A DNA stretch of 64,000 bases from Caprella mutica (taxonomy: Eukaryota > Arthropoda > Malacostraca > Amphipoda > Caprellidae), in contig CANNZV010000333.1 in assembly GCA_947561585.1 (NCBI GenBank), forward strand, positions 248,001 to 312,000. Reading direction: 5' to 3'. The notes beneath the pieces are model-generated. The model worked only from the letters and a program-made list of their open reading frames with translations. It was not told the origin of the DNA and did not search any database. The first letter of the stretch is position 1. Each line of letters begins with the position of its first letter. This document shows, in pieces, positions 12,701 through 25,670 of this stretch. Both the position numbers and the translations under genes were made by a program.

Positions 12701-14318
12701 CAAACTATTCATTCGATCTTATAAGACGAGAATTTCAGCTTTGCGAATCAACAAGCGGACATACAAGAACACATCGAAACGTTTTTTCATGCACCATTTT
12801 TTCGCTATGGCATAAGAAACGCCCGTGTGAGAGGGGTCTTATATAAGGATGGAAAACCAGGAAAATTCTTAATATTATAATTCTAAGCAATTATCTTATT
12901 CATTTTAGTTATTCATTCAAATCTTCAATTGAAAGAGTATTGTTCCTTCAAAGTTATAGTTAGGTTCTACATTGAATGAAATATATATGCATGCTAAATT
13001 TCTTTATTTGAGGTGAAAAAATCGAGGCTTAACTTTGGTTACTAATTACTATAGATGAAATATTATGTCACATGTACATTGTACAATGCACATTCAATGT
13101 TATCATTTTCAATTACCTAAAGAAATGAATTTACGTACTTCGGTTCAAGCTAAACATTTTTAATTTATATCAAATCAAGATGAAATCAATTTCTTATAAA
13201 TAAAAGTATTTTTTATTAATAATATTTAAAAAATTCTATGAAATCCGTTTTTTATTCAGGTTTTAATAATAGATCTGATAAACAGACAAAGGAAGAGCAA
13301 ATGAAACCAAAGAATTGATAATCTTCTACAGACGACATTTCAGATTCCGTTTCATTTTACTCAGTGCGACAAATCCCTTTGAAGTAAAATTATCACCTGA
13401 ACTCGAATTCTAATTTCCATTGGAGTTGTTTTACCAACTCTACAACCGTAACATCCTCTGTTAACAAGTCTCACTTTTAACCACAGACAGAGCATGTTAG
13501 TCTCTTTTTACCGCCCAATGAAATGATTGAAATGATGCAGATATGGGCAAGTTCCTCCCTCTCAATGGCTAGAAGTACTTCCTTTTACTGAAACATCAAT
13601 TCTAACCATTCTTTCAGTCACAGACTAGCCGAAATAATAAATAGAAAGAGTTATGTAATTAGGTATATAATTGACACTTAGGGTTATTATATGTTGGTAA
13701 TATATCTTCAATCTTATCCACAATGTTTCACGATTTAATAATACTGTACAAAAATATCATCATTTATTTAAAAAAAATTATCCTAATTAATGCGAATTTT
13801 ATATCTGATTCTTCTGCATACAGTGTATTGAGTGTAGTTAATCACACAACTAATTAATCATATTTATAAACAAGTTGATATTAAAAAATTGTCGTAATGT
13901 TCCTAGAACAAGAATTCTTTTAATTTGATTCAAATTAACAACAAATCTGAAAAAAGATAATACAAATGAACCAAATTTACAAATGAGTCAAATTCACAGA
14001 GAAGAACGTAAGTTATTTACACCATCTTGCAGTTTCACATTGTATGTTTTCCATTGTTAAAGATTCTAATTAAAATCTACAAAAATACATTGAAATTTGA
14101 TTAAACAGCGTGTCTCTATTAGTGCTCTAGTATCTATGATACGTCATTAATTCTTTAAAATGATCTATAACTGCATTATATAATGATAAACAAATTGAAT
14201 TTATTTCCACTTTTCTTATTCATTTATTTTTTGACCGATGGACCGACAAACACGTCTTCTTTTATAGTCTCACCTGAACAGTCACTACTTGGTGCATCAA
14301 ATGTGATACATATTTAGA
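9702..14318. other. AT-rich intergenic stretch
   Basis: Only simple tracts are seen: poly-C near 10947, GATT repeats near 11156-11176, AT repeats near 11914-11940. The small frames at 9949, 10310 and 12253 have no family resemblance. Confidence 0.5.
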
Positions 14319-15485
14319 ATAATATCAAGTGAAAGTGGGACAAGTGAAGATGAGAAAGTGGAAGTGGGACAAGTGTAGGTGGGACAAGTGTAAGTAGGGG
14401 AAGTGAAAGTGGGACAAGTGAAGATGAGAAAGTGAAAGTGGGACAAGTGAAAGTGGGACAAGTGTAGGTGGGACAAGTGAAGGTGGGACAAGTGTAAGTA
14501 GAGGAAGTGAAAGTGGGACAAGTGAAGATGAGAAAGTGAAAGTGGGACAAGTGTAGGTGGGACAAGTGTAAGTAGGGGAAGTGAAAGTGGGACAAGTGAA
14601 GATGAGAAAGTGAAAGTGGGACAAGTGAAAGTAGAGGAAGTGAAAGTGGGACAAGTGAAGATGAGAAAGTGAAAGTGGGACAAGTGAAAGTGGGACAAGT
14701 GTAGGTGGAACAAGTGTAAGTAGGGGAAGTGAGAGTGGGACAAATGTAGGTGGGACAAGTGTAGGTAGGGGAAGTGAAAGTGGGACAAGTGTAGGTGGGA
14801 CAAGTGTAGGTAGGGGAAGTGAAAGTGGGACAAGTGTAGGTGGGACAAGTGCAGGTAGGGGAAGTGAAAGTGGGACAAGTGTAGGTGGGACAAGTGTAGG
14901 TAGGGGAAGTGAAAGTGGGACAAGTGTAGGTGGGACAAGTGTAGGTAGGGGAAGTGAAAGTGGGACAAGTGTAAGTGGGACAAGTGTAGGTAGGGGAAGT
15001 GAAAGTGGGACAAGTGTAGGTGGGACAAGTATAGGTGGAGGAAGTCAAAGTGGGACAAGTGAAAGTGGGACAAGTGTAGGTGGGACAAGTGTAGGTAGGG
15101 GAAGTGAAAGTGGGACAAGTGTAGGTAGGGGAAGTGAAAGTGGGACAAGTGTAGGTGGGACAAGTGTAGGTGGGACAAGTGTAGGTAGGGGAAGTGAAAG
15201 TGGGACAAGTGTAGGTGGGACAAGTATAGGTGGAGGAAGTGAAAGTTGGACAAGTGTAGGTGGGACAAGTGTAGGTAGGGGAAGTGAAAGTGGGACAATT
15301 AAGTGTAGGTGGGACAAGTGTAGGTAGGGGAAGTGAAAGTGGGACAAGTGTAGGTGGGACAAGTGTAGGTGGAGGAAGTCAAAGTGGAACAAGTGTAGGT
15401 GGGACAAGTATAGGTGGAGGAAGTCAAAGTGGGACAAGTGTAGGTGGGGGAAGTGTGGATGAGGAAGTGAAGGTGGGGGAAGGGA
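14319..15485 (+). repeat. 15 bp-based minisatellite, purine-rich on the plus strand
   Basis: Alternating 15 bp units GTGGGACAAGTGTAG and GTAGGGGAAGTGAAA build a higher-order 45 bp repeat. Nearly all indels are multiples of 15, so several frames on both strands stay open for up to 333 codons (PYLHLSHLHLSHFHF repeats). These are by-products: no start context, no non-repeat domain. The plus strand has many GGG/GGGG runs. Confidence 0.96.
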
Positions 15486-15489
15486 ATTA

Positions 15490-18015
15490 ATGTGTGGGAA
15501 GTGAAAGTAAACTTTGGAGCTAAAATATAAGTTTAGAAGAAAATTGTATGGCGATAATATTCAATGGATGAAATGAACACGGCTATTTTTATAACAGTGT
15601 ATAGATAATTATTCGTTGCTATCCACTTGGGGGATACAATTGATAGCACTATTATTAAAATACCATATCAGTCAGCCAATCAGTCCCAAAATGGGCTAAA
15701 CAGACAATCAGACATATTCGTCGATTAGACCAAGACCAAAACCAAATTATCAATGCAGTGCAATTTCCACGTCCCAGCTACTCCCTATTAATGTACTAGT
15801 TTTCATTTGGTCACACCGACCCCTCTCATAACTCTGACCTCTCTGCTCACCTTTCAGTTCTCCTCTGGTGCCAGTGAGTGAAGGGTGTACGTGTGACTCT
15901 CTCTGCCTCTGACAAAACTCGAGAGGAAGAAACTCAACGTGAATAACGACTACAAAAATGAGAATATTTGACTATTAACAGTAAATTTAAGTATTATACC
16001 GTGATAATGTTTTTCTATAATATTGCTAAATGTTTTTATTCTGAATTATAAAGGAGAAAATTTTGTAATTTTATTTCTAGTTTCGAGACATATTTCATGA
16101 TTCTATTTGTTTTTAATATTATTATAAAAATAAAAAATGAATTAAAAAATACCTTCCATAAAATAATATATACTATTAAGCACCAAACATTTGAAGTAAT
16201 AACTTATTAATTAATCAATAGACAGAAATAAAATGTCACACTTTCATATTATGAGTTTTAGAGTAGGAACCAAATACCTGAAATAATTTAAATAACAGAC
16301 AGTTACTCGATCAAATCTAGTAATTAATTTGAACAGAAATATATTCCCATTAATTTTTTCTGAATTTCAGATGAATTATTTTTTCATCTGAAATTAATTA
16401 GTTTGAGCAAATGAGTTTAGCAGTAATTGTTTAATATATTAAATATTAGATGTAATAACAATATAATAATATTATATGTAATTACTGCATGAATATAAAA
16501 TGTAATAAATTAAAATTACAAACGAAAATACAATCGAATAATTTTATACATTATTGATATCACTTTTCACAAATTTTGTCATTCAATAAATTTTTGCCAC
16601 TTATTTCAAAGAATTAGTAAAGACTCGCATATAAAAAAATTATATGAAAATTAAATAGGGGAAAAAAGATAAAAATGTCGAATAATCTAAAAATAAAATT
16701 GAAACGTACTTGAGATTCATAAATAATTAGAAACTTTACCTTCATCATTGCATTAGAACATTTATATAGAATATTAATCACTCGCCCCAGCAAGAGAGGC
16801 AAGTGGCCGTCATCTCGGTTATTCCCCGTTCTTCAGACGTCGCCATACGAACCTTAAAGAAGGTTCTGACTCTTCCGCACCAAACACTTTCATTAAAATG
16901 TCAGTGGCAGTCAGACGAGTATTCTCTTGAGAACTTCTGACAATTTTTTATGAAGTTAGTCGTGCGTTGTGGCGATGGTCAAGAAGCTTTATTTGACATT
17001 GTAGATCTTTGTCGAGAAGATTCCAGTTGAAATAAATCGTAACTACAGGACAAGAGAAATTAATTTCGTGTCTCCAGAGAAATGATTTCTTACTGTTTCA
17101 GAATTACATGTGAAATTTCATTTATGAAATTATTATCATAAGATGAAATTTATTTATCAATCATGAATAATTTATTCAATTTATTAATTTGAAAATTATG
17201 AAGATTAAATTGAATAATAATTATTGAAGATTAACTGTAGAGGAAAATTAAAATATGTATACTGAAATATTGTTAGTCAAAATATAAACATCTGTAATAA
17301 TATCTGCTCAAATTTGGAACAAAAATATTACATTTGGTTTCCTTTGGAAAATTTCACACTTATTTGACTCCTGAACTAAATAATGTAATTTAACAAAACT
17401 TCAGATCAATTTGCAAAACTTCCGAAACTCTACACACGTAATATCGGAATGTTTATGCAGAAACTTTGCCACATCGTGGGTTGGAGGAGTCTTCTTTTAT
17501 TAGGATATCTGTGTCATCTTTGCGAGAGGCGCCCCATTGCTTACACAGTAATGAGAAATTTATTTCCTGTTGACTTAAAAATACTTAAATTTCAATGTAA
17601 AGAAAACTAGTATTAACATCATCCATTCATGAAACTGATGTCTGTTGAAGAAATTAGTGATTAGAAAATACGATGAGGAGATATTTAAATACATTAATTT
17701 CCATTACTATAAACGATTAAATCTTAATTTAATAATGAAACTCTACAGAAAGGAATCAAATAAAGATAAAATATAATATATGAGCTGTGTGATGAATTGC
17801 TTGACAAAATTCAGTGACTCGCTATAGAGATCTGAATCCTATAATGTCCCAAATCTCCATAATTTAGGATGATGATCGTGGCTAGAGTCGATAGATATTC
17901 AATCTGCCATCAAAATCTACTAAGAGGAATGACTCTCATCATTGAAGAGGTTGAAACCAACGACTGAGATGAAGTGCTACTTATTTCACTAGCAGATACG
18001 AACTTAATAGTACCA
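15490..18015. other. Intergenic stretch with two GC-richer islands
   Basis: Mostly AT-rich. Two patches stand out: 15770-15960 (pyrimidine-rich, then GTGAGTGAAGGG and CGAGAGG) and 16785-17060 (CCAGCAAGAGAGGCAAGTGG onward). Neither has a recognisable frame; either could be an untranslated exon or promoter. Confidence 0.4.
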
Positions 18016-18017
18016 TT

Positions 18018-18948
18018 TCTATCTTACCATCTCTACTCTTATCATCTCTATCTTATCATCTCCATTCTTATCATCTCTACTCTTATCATCTATTCTTATC
18101 GTCTCTATTCTTATCACCTCTATTCTTACCATCTCTATTCTTATCGTCTCTACTCTTATCATCTCTATTCTTATCATCTCTATTCTTACCATCTCTATTC
18201 TTATCATCTCTATTCTTATCGTCTCTACTCTTATCATCTCTATTCTTATCATCTCTATTCTTATCGTCTCTACTCTTATCATCTCTATTCTTATCATCTC
18301 TATTCTTACCATTTCTATTCTTATCATCTCTACTCTTATCATCTCTACTCTTATCATCTCTATTCTTATCGTCTCTATTCTTATCACCTCTATTCTTACC
18401 ATCTCTATTCTTATCGTCTCTACTCTTATCATCTCTATTCTTATCATCTCTATTCTTACCATCTCTATTCTTATCATCTCTATTCTTATCGTCTCTACTC
18501 TTATCATCTCTATTCTTATCATCTCTATTCTTATCGTCTCTACTCTTATCATCTCTATTCTTATCATCTCTATTCTTACCATCTCTATTCTTATCATCTC
18601 CATTCTTATCATCTCTATTCTTATCGTCTCTACTCTTATCATCTCTATTCTTATCATCTCTATTCTTATCGTCTCTACTCTTATCATCTCTATTCTTATC
18701 ATCTCTATTCTTACCATCTCTATTCTTATCATCTCCATTCTTATCATCTCTATTCTTATCATCTCCTTTCTTATCATCTCTATTCATATCACCTCTATTC
18801 TTATCATCTCTATTCATATCACCTCTATTCTTATCATCTCTATTCTTATCATCTCTATTCTTATCATCTCCATTCTTATCATCTCTATTCTTATCATCTC
18901 CTTTCTTATCATCTCTATTCATATCACCTCTATTCTTATCTACAATAT
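18018..18948 (+). repeat. 15 bp minisatellite, about 62 copies
   Basis: Unit CTCTATTCTTATCAT with variants TACTC, ATCGT, TACCA and CCATT that recur in fixed order, showing larger duplicated blocks (for example 18120-18230 against 18420-18530). Because 15 is a multiple of three, long repeat frames appear on both strands (331 codons plus, 252 and 288 minus); all are rejected as genes. Confidence 0.97.
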
Positions 18949-18953
18949 ACACC

Positions 18954-18994
18954 AGTGACTAGTGACTAGTGACTAGTGACTAGTGACTAGTGAT
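18954..18994 (+). repeat. 7 bp tandem repeat, about 6 copies
   Basis: AGTGACT repeated directly after the 15 bp array, possibly a separate slippage event at its edge. Confidence 0.9.
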
Positions 18995-21295
18995 AGGTAA
19001 GACACACAATACAATTTGCAATAACTAAGGCATTTTATAAATGTTTAGATTTGATACTTACTGTGATTAAATACTTTTATTGGAATGATTGATTTTCTTT
19101 TCATTAAAATTAAAAAGTTCCACCAAATGAAGTTAATTTGTGTTTGTCGAACAATGTTTCTATAAATGAATTATGAAATGAAATATAATTAACTTCATGC
19201 AGCTTGAATACATAACTAACTATAATGAAGTCATTAACTACAAATAGATATGAAGATAGAGTCAAGTTAGATGTTAAAAGACAACTCACCGTCTGTGTAA
19301 ATCATTTCCATGCCATCAATATTAGGTTACTTTTTATTTGTGTACTTATTTTCTCACCTTTAAAAGTGAATTACTTTCAACAGACAGTTGAGCATTTGCT
19401 GTTAAAGTTGGTAGTGTTTTTGCAGCCTTTAAGCTGATGGAATATAATGAATAGTGATGGTAAATTGTACTTGCATTACTCATTATTTTAAGTGTCTTTC
19501 AGTGTGGAGCTTACAAATGTTTTAATGTAATTTGGTGATTAGATAATTATTACAGACTCAGTGTAGCTTTTTCTTACCTACTTATATATCATTAACTAAT
19601 AGACATACATTATATGGATACATTCAATAACAATAATGCATCTTAGTATAATTATACCGTTGTGAGTATAGGGTTTGGGAAAATGAATAAATAGTCAGTT
19701 GTACCGCTAGATGGCATTAGCAGACTTTTAGTGGCAAACGTGATAATTACAAGCATGATAGAAACACATACATGATTATTTATTCAACACCATTCAATTT
19801 TATATTCATTATTCAACATTATATAATTTAATAGGGCTTTCAAAAGTACTATTCCATTATTATTCTTTCCGAATAAATTTATTCATATTTGGTAGATTAC
19901 ACAGAAAATGTTAGTAACTCCCAACTAGGGGCTAATTATTATAAGTTTATTCTGTAAAAATTATTTTATTCTGTTTAATCTGTAAAAAATTTGTATTCTG
20001 TAATTATTTTTCTGGAAAAATTTACTTAATTAATTGAACCAAGGTTCCTAATTTTCATATTAAGTCGTATAAAGTTGAATTATTTCTTTGTCCATTTATA
20101 CTATTTTATTAAATAATTTCAAAAGTAAGTCAAATAAACTTTGTCATCTCCGTAGACTATATGGTGAAATTATTTATTTTGTAACTTACATTAATCGTGA
20201 AGGATGAAAGTGTTTTTTTTTTCATATTTTTTCATTCAATTTTATTTCAGTTTTTCCGTTTTAAACAATGTATGGGATACTAAAATAGAAACTATTTAAC
20301 TGATTAATTATAATTGCTGATCAAGATGCATGTGATATGAGTCTCTAATCGAAGATCATAAGATATAGATTAAAAACTATCATTTTTCTGACGAAAATTT
20401 AATCTCAATATAAATATCTCAATCACAACATCCGACATAATAAACCATTTTCTAATCAATAATCTTAAATAATCTTCCGATGACAAAATTATAGTCGAGG
20501 TATTGTGGATCACCAAAAGACAACCAAAAACCCCGACAATTTTCAATAATAATTTGTTCATTGGAAACTGAATTTCAAAAAAAATAAGCGGAAAAACAAA
20601 GATAGTAATATTAGAAGTTATTATTTCACTCGAGCTTTTGGTCTCTTATAAAATTAGTAAATGAAATAAACTGTAAATTGAGATAATCATTGGGAAAAGA
20701 TATATTTCTAATTTTAAATATATATGTTTTGTTTGATCTATAGTTTGAGAAAAGAACTCATGTTCATAAATACTATGCATAAGAAACAGTGTGTTCATTA
20801 CGATATAACCTTCCGTAAGTTATTCTATGAGAACGATAAGATAGAATATGAGAAATATTTCATTATCCTACTTTGTACTTTAATTGCTAGTGTTGCATAT
20901 GTTCTCTCTCTGTGGCAGTGGCATTTAGAGTTATGTAACCTTTAGGGAGAATCAATGAAGTAGAGGTGACATCTATACCTATGGTGGGGATAACTTTAGA
21001 TGTGAGGGACAATGTTAACCACTTTGGAGATATTGTTGAGTAACATTCTAGAACTCATAGAGAACCTTTGAAGTCTATTTCTAATACCTGTTAAATACTT
21101 AATTTTTTTTTCTTATTCGCTATAACTTACAATAATAATAATATGAATCCGAATAACTAAATAATCTTAAGTACACATATTTGTGTTGTCTCTGTCCAAA
21201 TCCCTGCTTATGTATTAATCATTTTGTCTAATTATAAATATCTCTGTCCATTTTAAAGATAATCACCGTAAATGTCTCACTCTGTTCATTCACAG
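18995..21295. other. AT-rich intergenic stretch
   Basis: No gene or larger repeat recognised. Small frames at 19225, 20370 and 20724 have no family resemblance. Confidence 0.45.
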
Positions 21296-21835
21296 TATCC
21301 ATAGCAATGTTCACCATGTTTGTTTACTGTGTCTCTCCCCATGTATTTTCACAATGTCTGTACACTAAGTTTGTTCACCATGTTTGTTCCCCATGTCTGT
21401 TCACTACACTCAGAGAAATTTTGATGTACCCAAGTGTTTTGAGTTCACCCTATGGCTTTGTCTCTAAAGCGAGACACTTTAGTGCATCAAACTATAGTTT
21501 TGATGCACTAAAGTGCATCAGTTCGATGCACTTTAGTGTCTCAAATTTTCCTTTGCCAAAATGATGAGAATAATTTCCTCATCAACTTAACAAAATTATA
21601 GCTGAGGCAATAAATGCATCGAACTGATGCACTAAAGTGTCTCGCTTTAGATACAAAGCCACAGGGTGAATTCAAAACACTTAGGTGCATCATTTGGAGT
21701 TGTTTATTTTTTTCAGTGTAAGTTTGTTTACTATTTTTGTTCACCATGTCTATTCACCATGTTTGTCACCATGTCTGTTGATCATGTCTGTTGATCATGT
21801 CTGTTCACCATGTCTGTTCACCATGTCTGTTCACT
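21296..21835 (+). repeat. 15 bp minisatellite, left block, interrupted by a MITE
   Basis: Diverged copies of TGTTCACCATGTCTG at 21296-21406 and 21719-21835. The same unit resumes at 22963. Between the two left blocks sits a 312 bp inverted-repeat element. Confidence 0.88.
21407..21718. mobile_element. MITE, 312 bp, long terminal inverted repeats
   Basis: Flanked by TA on both sides (21405-21406, 21719-21720). Starts CACTCAGAG, ends mirrored as CACTGAAAAAAAT. The arms share GTGTTTTGA.TTCACCCT.TG, GCTTTGT.TCTAAAGCGAGA and CACTTTAGTGCATCA. A further inverted pair, TTTAGTGCATCAAACTATAG and its complement, sits inside the left arm. No coding capacity. It lies within the 15 bp array. Confidence 0.87.
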
Positions 21836-21839
21836 GGTT

Positions 21840-22962
21840 CTAGATATATTCCACCACGGTATATTCCACCCCAGTAAATTCCACCCGGTATATTCCACCC
21901 CAGTAAATTCCACCACGGTATATTCCACCCCAGTAAATTCCACCCGGTATTTTCCACCCCAGGTATATTCCACCCCGGTAAATTCCACTCCTGTGACAAT
22001 GCTAATTTGGGTAACAATAAAAACTCAAAGATTTTATTTTTAGATGGCCATTTGTTAAATAATTAGAACCGATGAAAAAATAACTCAGACGATATGCTAA
22101 GACATTTGGGCAATATTTAGAGGTAGTTCAAGTCAATTGAAATTAAATCCTAATAAAATTAGAAATATCTTAATGTGGTAGTTTATTTCAAAGTTTACTT
22201 GATGGAAAAGTTAATATTAATTCCTTTTTAACATGACAGTACACATGTGTTCTAACAACAATGGTTGGATGAGGTATGGAAGTGGTCGACTGGCAGAGAC
22301 AACCCATTCAATGTTTTCGCTCTTTGCTTATATGTTGCTGTTTTGGATTCTAGGACCAAATTCCCCGTGAACAAAATCTTTCCATGTAAAAAAGACAACA
22401 ATCTCCCAGTCTTAAAACCCTGTGCAATAATTCCCCCTCCCCATCAAAAACTTCCTGGTTAAAAAAAAACATGTAAAAAAAGCCTTCGGTCAAAAACCAC
22501 CACTTTTACAAGAAGTTAAAACACCAAATTAAAAATGAAATAAATATAAGCGTAAATACTATATGACATCATCTTACATTTAATATCACTGTTGCGTTGG
22601 CGATAAGGAATAAAATCAGTTTGAGATTGAAAATCTAAATACCTCAACTGATAAATGCGTTCACACAACCTTTCTTTCTGCTGTTTTGTCACATGTGTAG
22701 TGAAAAATTAAAGCTTGTGATTAGCCAGCAAAAGGTTTAATTTGATACAGTGAAAATACATGTTACCTAGTATTACTTATAATATTAATAGATGACTAAT
22801 ATTAATAACTAAACAAACCTAACCCGTAAAGTGGGGTGGATTTTACTGGGGTGGAATATACCTAGGGTGGAATATACCGGGGTGGAATATTCCGGGGTGA
22901 AATATACCTAGGGAGGAATATACAGGGCTGGAATATACCGGGGTGGAATATACCGGTCACCC
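21840..22962. mobile_element. Foldback-like element with inverted 15 bp repeat arms
   Basis: Left arm 21843-21985: units GGTATATTCCACCCC and AGTAAATTCCACC. Right arm 22830-22957: the complement, GGGGTGGAATATACC, with variants CCTAGGGTGG. Between them about 840 bp of unrelated AT-rich sequence, with GC-richer remnants at 22250-22500, without a recognised gene. Both outer edges touch the TGTTCACCATGTCTG array, so the unit seems to have inserted into it. Confidence 0.7.
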
Positions 22963-23198
22963 TGTTCACCATGTTTGTTCACAATGTCCGTTCACAATGT
23001 CTATTCACCATGTTTGTTCACCATGTCTGTTCACCATGTCTGTTCACCATGTCTGTTCTCCATTTTTGTTCTTCATGTTTGTTCACCCAATTTGTTCACC
23101 ATGTCTGTTCTCCATATCTCTTCTCCATGTTTGTTCTCCAAGTCTGTTCACCATGTTTGTTCAACATGTCTATTCACCCTGTTTGCTCACCATGTTTG
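22963..23198 (+). repeat. 15 bp minisatellite, right block
   Basis: Copies of TGTTCACCATGTCTG and variants (TTTG, ATTC), the same unit and direction as in 21296-21835. Overlapping open frames of 160-180 codons here are repeat artefacts. Confidence 0.92.
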
Positions 23199-23430
23199 TT
23201 CAGTGTCTCACAGTGTTTGTTCAGTGTCTCACAGTGTTTGTTCAGTGTCTCACAGTGTTTGTTCAGTGTCTCACAGAGTTTGTTCAGTGTCTCACAGTGT
23301 TTGTTCAGTGTCTCACAGTGTTTGTTCAGTGTCTCACAGTGTTTGTTCAGTGTCTCACAGTGTTTGTTCAGTGTCTCACAGTGTTTGTTCAGTGTCTCAC
23401 AGTGTTTGTTCAGTGTCTCACAGTGTTTAT
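23199..23430 (+). repeat. 21 bp minisatellite, 11 copies
   Basis: Unit GTTTGTTCAGTGTCTCACAGT, almost perfect, one variant (CACAGAG) in the fourth copy. It seems to have grown out of a GTTTGTTCA-type copy at the end of the 15 bp array. Confidence 0.96.
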
Positions 23431-23439
23431 GTTCTCTCT

Positions 23440-24950
23440 GTAGCGTCTCATCGAATTACTGAACTCTTTGGCTTCTCTTCTCAGAAACTCAGAAAATATC
23501 AACCAAAGAATTCGCTAAGAGTTCGATAAAATAATTAGCAGTCTTATTTCATTACTAATTCCAAATGGAATATGCAGTTCGACTAATGAGAATCAACCTG
23601 ACAAATAATATTTTTTCATTTATTCAACTAATTAGTAAAAAAAATAATTAGAATGAATTAATTGGTTTATAGTATTACTTTAATAGCTAAATTAGTATTC
23701 TTACACTAATTAGAACCATTAAAAGATCAGCAAATTCGATCACAAATTTACTTCAGTCCATAATGCATCGATTTACTTGATAGCTAAACAAAGCCATTTG
23801 GTAATAAGGAATTAAATAATAACATACTGAACATATTCATCAATAATTGTTTATGAGGCCAGATGTATTAGTACTGGTTTTTACTGATGGAGGGATTTAT
23901 CTTTTAACATTTATATTGGTTGTTTAATAGTGTTTCACCTAAAATCATATTAGGTATTTATTTAACTGTGCTATAGCCTCATCACTCTTTCACTCATGAC
24001 GTTCCACCCATTCAATGTACAATAAATATCGCCTCTGTCTATAGGTAGGCAATAACTCACCTCTTTCTTCTACGGCATTGATGAAGAAGACATTAGTAAT
24101 TGTCTACAACAGAAATGAGAAGTCATACATACTTCTAATTGAGACTGATTGGTTCCCTATAGATTCATTGATTCACAACCTTCAGTTCATACAATAGATG
24201 TATATGTCTAATTGTTTCAATATATTTAGCACAATTCATCTTCAGCAGATAAATTGGCTTTCTATTATTATTCATATATATCTTGAAAGCTGTGTGGAGA
24301 CCTCAACTGTTAGTAACAACACTTTATTGTGTCTGTTATTTGGTGTTAACACGGCGTATTGGCGGCTTAATTGCTCTACTTTACTCATGTTCAAATAATG
24401 TTTTGGTAGGTTGTCTGTTGCTTTCCATTGGTATCGAATTGATGTCTGTGTACAGAATAGCAAAACCAATCACTACCACAACATTTTAAAAGATAGAAAC
24501 TATTCTAATTAACAAAATATAGAAACTTGAAGCATGCCATAATTTGATCGTAATTCGTGAATTTAACAATGAATATGGAAGAATTACTTCCTGAAGTATT
24601 TTTTCCACATTTTAGTAACTACTAACGATTCTAAAATGCATTCTAATCAGACTCATTATTTCAGGCCAGTAATGATTAATGACCTTAAGTTTCAGGACAG
24701 TTCCATCATTGATTACAAATTGAAAAAACACTCATTTGAATATAAATTGACATTTACATACTACCTATAAAGCTCTCTGATGATCATTTTGTCGTCAAAA
24801 TTCAATTAATCATTAATGGTGACACATGCAATTGCAAAGTGTGATCAGCACATCAAAATGTGATTAAAAGTCTCTACTGCCAATTGAATAAACGAGAAAA
24901 GAAACATTTAATATAGTTCATATTATCTTCAATTTGTCTATCTAATTATA
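23440..24950. other. AT-rich intergenic stretch
   Basis: Several overlapping short frames at 24198-24489 show no conserved content. Nothing else seen. Confidence 0.45.
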
Positions 24951-25262
24951 TACACCATTTTATTATTTAAACTATCCCATTATTTACACTACCTATCCCA
25001 GACAGCAAGGATTTATTCCTGGGATATTAAAAGAATATCTCAGGAATATATCCTTCTTCCCAGGGTTATTCCCTTATTATCCCAGGAATAATGCTTACTA
25101 CCTGGGATGTTATTATTTACATTTTCTTATTATTTACACTACCTATGGTATTATTTAAATTATCTTATTATTTATACTACCTATGTTATTATTCACATTT
25201 TCTTATTATTTACACTATCTCATTATTTACACTACTTAATATTTATACCATCTTATTATGTA
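24951..25262 (+). repeat. Degenerate 17-18 bp minisatellite interrupted by a MITE
   Basis: Copies of TTATTATTTACACTACCTAT on both sides of a 114 bp inverted-repeat insert. The open frame 25091-25273 is only this repeat. Confidence 0.75.
24995..25108. mobile_element. Short MITE with ATCCCAG ends
   Basis: The left end (ATCCCAGACAGCAAGG then ATTCCTGGGATA) pairs over about 31 bp with the right end (TATCCCAGGAATAAT then CTTACTACCTGGGAT). Both outer sides continue the same minisatellite, which fixes the borders. Confidence 0.75.
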
Positions 25263-25489
25263 AAATTTATTAATAGTGAAATTTGAATTATCTTGAATAT
25301 TATTGTTTGAACATACACTTAGAGATCTGATTCTTTATATGACAAAATTAAATTGAAATTAAATGTTTAAGCATTTAAATTTATTAAATTTAACAGTGCA
25401 AACTTTTAGAATATATCCGCTGAATCGTGTGTTCCATCTCATGCAAATAGAAATTACTCTCTGCATAGACTATGAAGCAAATTATGAGG

Positions 25490-25670
25490 GGATGGATCCC
25501 CTTCCGGAATTTTTGATAATCTGAGAATTTTTAAATTTGGTATACAAGAAGAACAAAACCAAAGTTAATGTTTTTGCTCATGCAGCAATTTAGTAAGCTC
25601 GTTTTTAAACGAGCTTTTAATAGAAAAATTGTTAGGGGTAACTTCAACGCTCCATTTCAGCTTCATATTT
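25490..25670 (+). repeat. Dispersed repeat, copy A (partner at 63.4 kb)
   Basis: Shares CTGAGA.TT, AATTT.GTATA and TGTTAGGGGTAACTTCA with GCT and CAGCTT in the same order as 63395-63520. Between lies a hairpin, AAGCTCGTTT / AAACGAGCTT (25598-25619). Unclassified. Confidence 0.6.

Noticed and set aside
14297..15437. Open frames up to 333 codons on the minus strand
   Set aside because: Pure translation of a 15 bp minisatellite; several overlapping frames equally open; no non-repeat domain.
17974..18969. Frames of 331, 288 and 252 codons on both strands
   Set aside because: Artefacts of the 15 bp CTCTATTCTTATCAT array.
19695..19735. CTCF-like word CCGCTAGATGGC
   Set aside because: A single short motif match with no supporting context.
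22943..23529. Three overlapping frames of 163-184 codons
   Set aside because: All three plus frames are open over the same 15 and 21 bp repeats, so none is likely coding.
24198..24489. Cluster of short overlapping frames
   Set aside because: No conserved residues; open on both strands by chance.
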